Notes under the pieces: generated by a model
Seen by the model: only the letters and a program-made list of their open reading frames with translations
What the model was told of the DNA's origin: nothing
The model's database searches: none
Translations under genes and position numbers: made by a program
In this document: positions 5,611 through 7,586 of the stretch, piece by piece
Numbering within the stretch: position 1 is the stretch's first letter
Layout of the letters: every line of letters starts with the position of its first letter
Source of the DNA: JBFLXN01 sp040755715 [NCBI: Candidatus Edwardsbacteria bacterium]
GTDB taxonomy: Bacteria > Edwardsbacteria > AC1 > JBFLXN01
Direction of reading: 5' to 3'
DNA: 7,586 bases
NCBI GenBank assembly: GCA_040755715.1
Contig: JBFLXN010000133.1
Location: forward strand, 1 to 7,586

Positions 5611-7260
5611 GTGATTAAAGATTATTTGCGCCCAAAAATTTCATCTGCGATAAGAAAGAGTAAAATTACTGAAGAGCCGATAGCCCCTGAGGATATTTCT
5701 CTGGAAAAGCCACCTGAAGAATCCTTTGGCGACTTCGCCTGCAACATAGCTTTGACTCTGGCTAAACCCCTTAAATCCCCCCCCTTAAAAATTGCGGAAG
5801 CAATTCTTAAACAATTAGAATTAGACGAATCCAAGATTAAAAAAGTTGAAATTGCTGGTCAAGGATATATCAATTTTTTTCTTAGCGAAAGTTGGCTCTA
5901 TCAGGCACTCAAGGAAATCCTACAAAGAGATGAGGCTTATGGAAAAACAAATAGGGGGGGGGGCAAGAAAGCCCAAGTAGAATTTGTCAGCGCTAATCCT
6001 ACGGGGCCCTTGAGTGTTGGGCACGGAAGACAGGCAATTATTGGAGATAGTATCGCCAATCTCCTTGAATGGCTCGGGTATAAGGTGACCCGAGAGTATT
6101 ATTTCAATGATAGCGGCAATCAGATGAAAGTTCTGGCTCAATCAGTCTTTGCCCGGTATCAGGAATTACTCGGACACCACAGTGTTTTTCCAGAAAGCGG
6201 TTATCAAGGTGATTATATCAGAGATATTGCTAGAGCTGTTTTAGAAAAATACGGAGAGAAGTTAAATGAAAATGATTTGAATATCCTTAAAGAAACTGCA
6301 GAAGAAATTATCTTCAATGAAATCAAAAAGACGCTTGAGAGATTGGGAATAGTTTTTGATGTCTATTTTAATGAAAGTTCTCTTTATTCTTCTGGCAAAG
6401 TTCAGGAGGTAGTCAAGAATCTAAAGGAAAAGGGCTTCGCTTACGAACGAGAAGAGGCGCTGTGGTTCAGAGCAAGTGCCTTTGGTTTGCCAGAAGACAG
6501 AGTAATCCTTCGCTCTTCCGGAGAGCCTACTTACCGCCTGCCGGATATCGCCTATCATGTTGATAAACTTGAACGGGGATTTGAACTAATTGTAGATATC
6601 TTTGGTGCTGACCATCAGGTTACCTATCCTGATGTTCTGGCTGGGGTTAAAGCCCTGGGACTTGATGATTCTAAGATAAAGGTGCTAATTCATCAATTTG
6701 TCATCTTGACTTCTGGCGGTCAAAAGGTTAAGATGTCCACACGAAAGGCAACCTTTGTCACGCTTGACCAATTGATTGAGGAAGTAGGAGTGGAGGTAGT
6801 AAGATTTTTTTATTTGATGCGCCGACTGGAAAGCCATTTAGAATTTGATTTGGAACTGGCAAAAAAGACTTCTGAAGAAAATCCTGTCTATTATGTGCAA
6901 TACGCTCATGCCAGAGTTTGTAGTATCCTGAAATATGCTGAAGAGCGAGGAATTAAGAGAATTCCCCTTAGGGAAATCAACCTTGAATTGTTGAAAGAAC
7001 CAGAGGAAATTGCCTTGATTAAACTCTTGATAAATTTTCCCGATTTAGTGGAAGCCTCAGCGAAAAAGTATGAACCCCATCGGATTCCAAGTTATCTTCA
7101 AGAGGTGGCAGGAGTCTTTCATAATTTTTATCAGAAACACCGAGTGGTCACAGGAAACCCAGACCTTACCCAGGCACGGCTTGTTCTAGTGGATGCTACG
7201 AGAATTGTGCTGAAGAATGGATTAAAAATTATCGGTGTTAGTGCGCCGGAAAAGATGTGA
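5611..7260 (+). CDS. argS: Arginyl-tRNA synthetase (class I)
   Basis: This enzyme charges tRNA-Arg with arginine using ATP in the cytoplasm. The 549-residue length is normal for the family. Residues about 1-92 are the ArgS-specific N-terminal domain, with the familiar GDFACNIAL and GYINFFL stretches. The class I Rossmann catalytic domain follows, with the HIGH-region motif NPTGPLSVGHGR (129-140) and the KMSKS-type motif KMSTR (374-378). Residues about 426-549 are the DALR anticodon-binding domain, starting near YYVQYAHAR and ending in the usual LKNGLKIIGVSAPE tail. The start is GTG 5611, giving the expected MIKDYL opening; there is no Shine-Dalgarno and the promoter lies directly upstream, so translation may be leaderless. 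The first His of the HIGH motif is Ser (S135). A run of ten G codes for R115-G118 and a run of eight C lies near codons 56-58. It is not obviously linked in function to the caspase genes. Confidence 0.97.
   Translation: MIKDYLRPKISSAIRKSKITEEPIAPEDISLEKPPEESFGDFACNIALTLAKPLKSPPLKIAEAILKQLELDESKIKKVEIAGQGYINFFLSESWLYQALKEILQRDEAYGKTNRGGGKKAQVEFVSANPTGPLSVGHGRQAIIGDSIANLLEWLGYKVTREYYFNDSGNQMKVLAQSVFARYQELLGHHSVFPESGYQGDYIRDIARAVLEKYGEKLNENDLNILKETAEEIIFNEIKKTLERLGIVFDVYFNESSLYSSGKVQEVVKNLKEKGFAYEREEALWFRASAFGLPEDRVILRSSGEPTYRLPDIAYHVDKLERGFELIVDIFGADHQVTYPDVLAGVKALGLDDSKIKVLIHQFVILTSGGQKVKMSTRKATFVTLDQLIEEVGVEVVRFFYLMRRLESHLEFDLELAKKTSEENPVYYVQYAHARVCSILKYAEERGIKRIPLREINLELLKEPEEIALIKLLINFPDLVEASAKKYEPHRIPSYLQEVAGVFHNFYQKHRVVTGNPDLTQARLVLVDATRIVLKNGLKIIGVSAPEKM
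5777..5784 (+). repeat. C8 homopolymer within argS
   Basis: Eight consecutive C lie in the part of argS coding for the N-terminal domain, covering a Ser-Pro-Pro stretch around residues 56-58. The reading frame is intact at this length. Confidence 0.9.
5954..5963 (+). repeat. G10 homopolymer within argS
   Basis: Ten consecutive G code for the end of Arg115 and Gly116-Gly118, in the linker between the N-terminal and catalytic domains of ArgS. The gene reads through in frame with exactly ten G; a gain or loss of one base would frameshift the enzyme before its catalytic domain. Confidence 0.9.
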
Positions 7261-7309
7261 GTGCAGAGAAATTTATATGCTGCTTTCTGATTTATGCGAG
7301 TTAGCTGTC

Positions 7310-7352
7310 TTTTAGGCGAATCTGCTAAAAATCACCTTTTTAAATTTTTTTT
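7310..7352 (+). terminator. Possible weak terminator of argS
   Basis: TTTTAG (7310..7315) and CTAAAA (7325..7330) can pair around a 9-nt loop, and T runs follow at 7337..7341 and 7345..7352. The stem is short and AT-rich, and the first T run begins 6 nt after it, so this is a weak candidate. It is the best one within 100 nt of the argS stop. Confidence 0.22.
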
Positions 7353-7406
7353 AAAATATGCATTTTTTTCTTAACAGAAATCAGGAGATTATGATAAAAA
7401 TAATTA

Positions 7407-7471
7407 CCACGAAAGCATGAAATTAGTAAAAGATGGAGTTTACCCCAGATGTTTTCGGAGTGTCTTCGTGG
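7407..7471. repeat. Inverted CCACGAA / TTCGTGG pair
   Basis: CCACGAA (7407..7413) and TTCGTGG (7465..7471) are exact reverse complements 51 nt apart. The second arm overlaps a small hairpin, GTGTC (7460..7464) with GACAC (7471..7475). Short CACGAA-type intergenic repeats are common in many environmental bacterial genomes, and this may be a degenerate copy. A chance pairing cannot be ruled out with 7-bp arms. Confidence 0.3.
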
Positions 7472-7586
7472 ACACACTATGTCAAGCTCTTTTTAACTTG
7501 TTTGACAAATTAATCGAAATTGACTGTCTGGCAAAATTAGCGAGCAAGAAATTTTCGTCGTAAGTGAGATTGTTTTTCCACATAGC

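Larger units (their letters stand above)
7261..7586. other. Intergenic region after argS, no supported gene
   Basis: These 326 nt hold no gene that I can support. The first half is very AT-rich, with T and A runs between about 7330 and 7370. The second half contains short inverted repeats and two TTGAC(A/T) hexamers (7502..7507 and 7520..7525) without a matching -10 box at proper spacing. No tRNA-like or other structured RNA could be recognised. A gene beginning just past the window edge cannot be excluded. Confidence 0.6.

Noticed and set aside
5622-6141. Open frames on the - strand opposite argS
   Set aside because: They lie opposite an unmistakable ArgS frame and have no independent support.
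7502-7548. TTGACA and TTGACT hexamers near the right edge as promoters of a gene beyond the window
   Set aside because: No acceptable -10 box lies 16-18 nt downstream of either hexamer.
7417-7563. A 48-codon open frame on the + strand, whose ATG overlaps the stop of a 9-codon frame beginning at ATG 7391
   Set aside because: The 48-codon frame has no proper ribosome binding site, its product has no recognisable features, and it overlaps a repeat-like stretch. The 9-codon frame has AGGAG only 3 nt before its ATG. The ATGA overlap could suggest coupling, but at this length chance is a sufficient explanation.

Overview
The window carries four genes, all on the + strand. The first three (157..5420) read as one operon that ends at a good intrinsic terminator. 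The fourth (5611..7260) is a housekeeping arginyl-tRNA synthetase gene with its own promoter. The host is a bacterium, very probably diderm: both large proteins have export signals, and the second seems to carry an outer-membrane-barrel-like module. The loose arrangement, mixed base composition and ArgS sequence style suggest an uncultured lineage of the Omnitrophota/WOR-3/deltaproteobacterial kind. That placement is an impression, not something the sequence proves.

Positions 1..156 are a leader with a perfect 9-bp inverted repeat (81..107) and a strong Shine-Dalgarno. Genes 1 and 2 encode paralogous exported caspase-like (clan CD, C14) peptidases of 718 and 903 residues. Both have intact His/Cys dyads (H551/C605 and H745/C797). 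Both share an order of modules: a small alpha/beta domain, a bacterial Ig-like domain, a CARDB/NEW3-like beta domain, then the caspase domain with an EF-hand-type loop near the C terminus. They differ at the N-terminal side. Gene 1 has a glycine-rich hydrophobic hairpin inside its alpha/beta domain. Gene 2 lacks that and instead has an AT-rich, aromatic, beta-barrel-like module plus an extra CARDB-like domain. Gene 3 encodes a 112-residue secreted protein of unknown family with two cysteines. Both intergenic gaps in the operon are 28 nt.

The terminator at 5504..5551 is followed at once by an extended -10 promoter whose predicted start site falls on the GTG of argS, so the argS mRNA may be leaderless. 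argS also carries a run of ten G and a run of eight C inside its reading frame. The final 326 nt (7261..7586) hold no gene I can support, only AT-rich sequence and a few short inverted repeats.

The most interesting content is the paired, exported caspase operon with a small secreted companion. I infer an envelope or cell-surface proteolytic system, possibly calcium-dependent. Its substrate and trigger cannot be read from the sequence.
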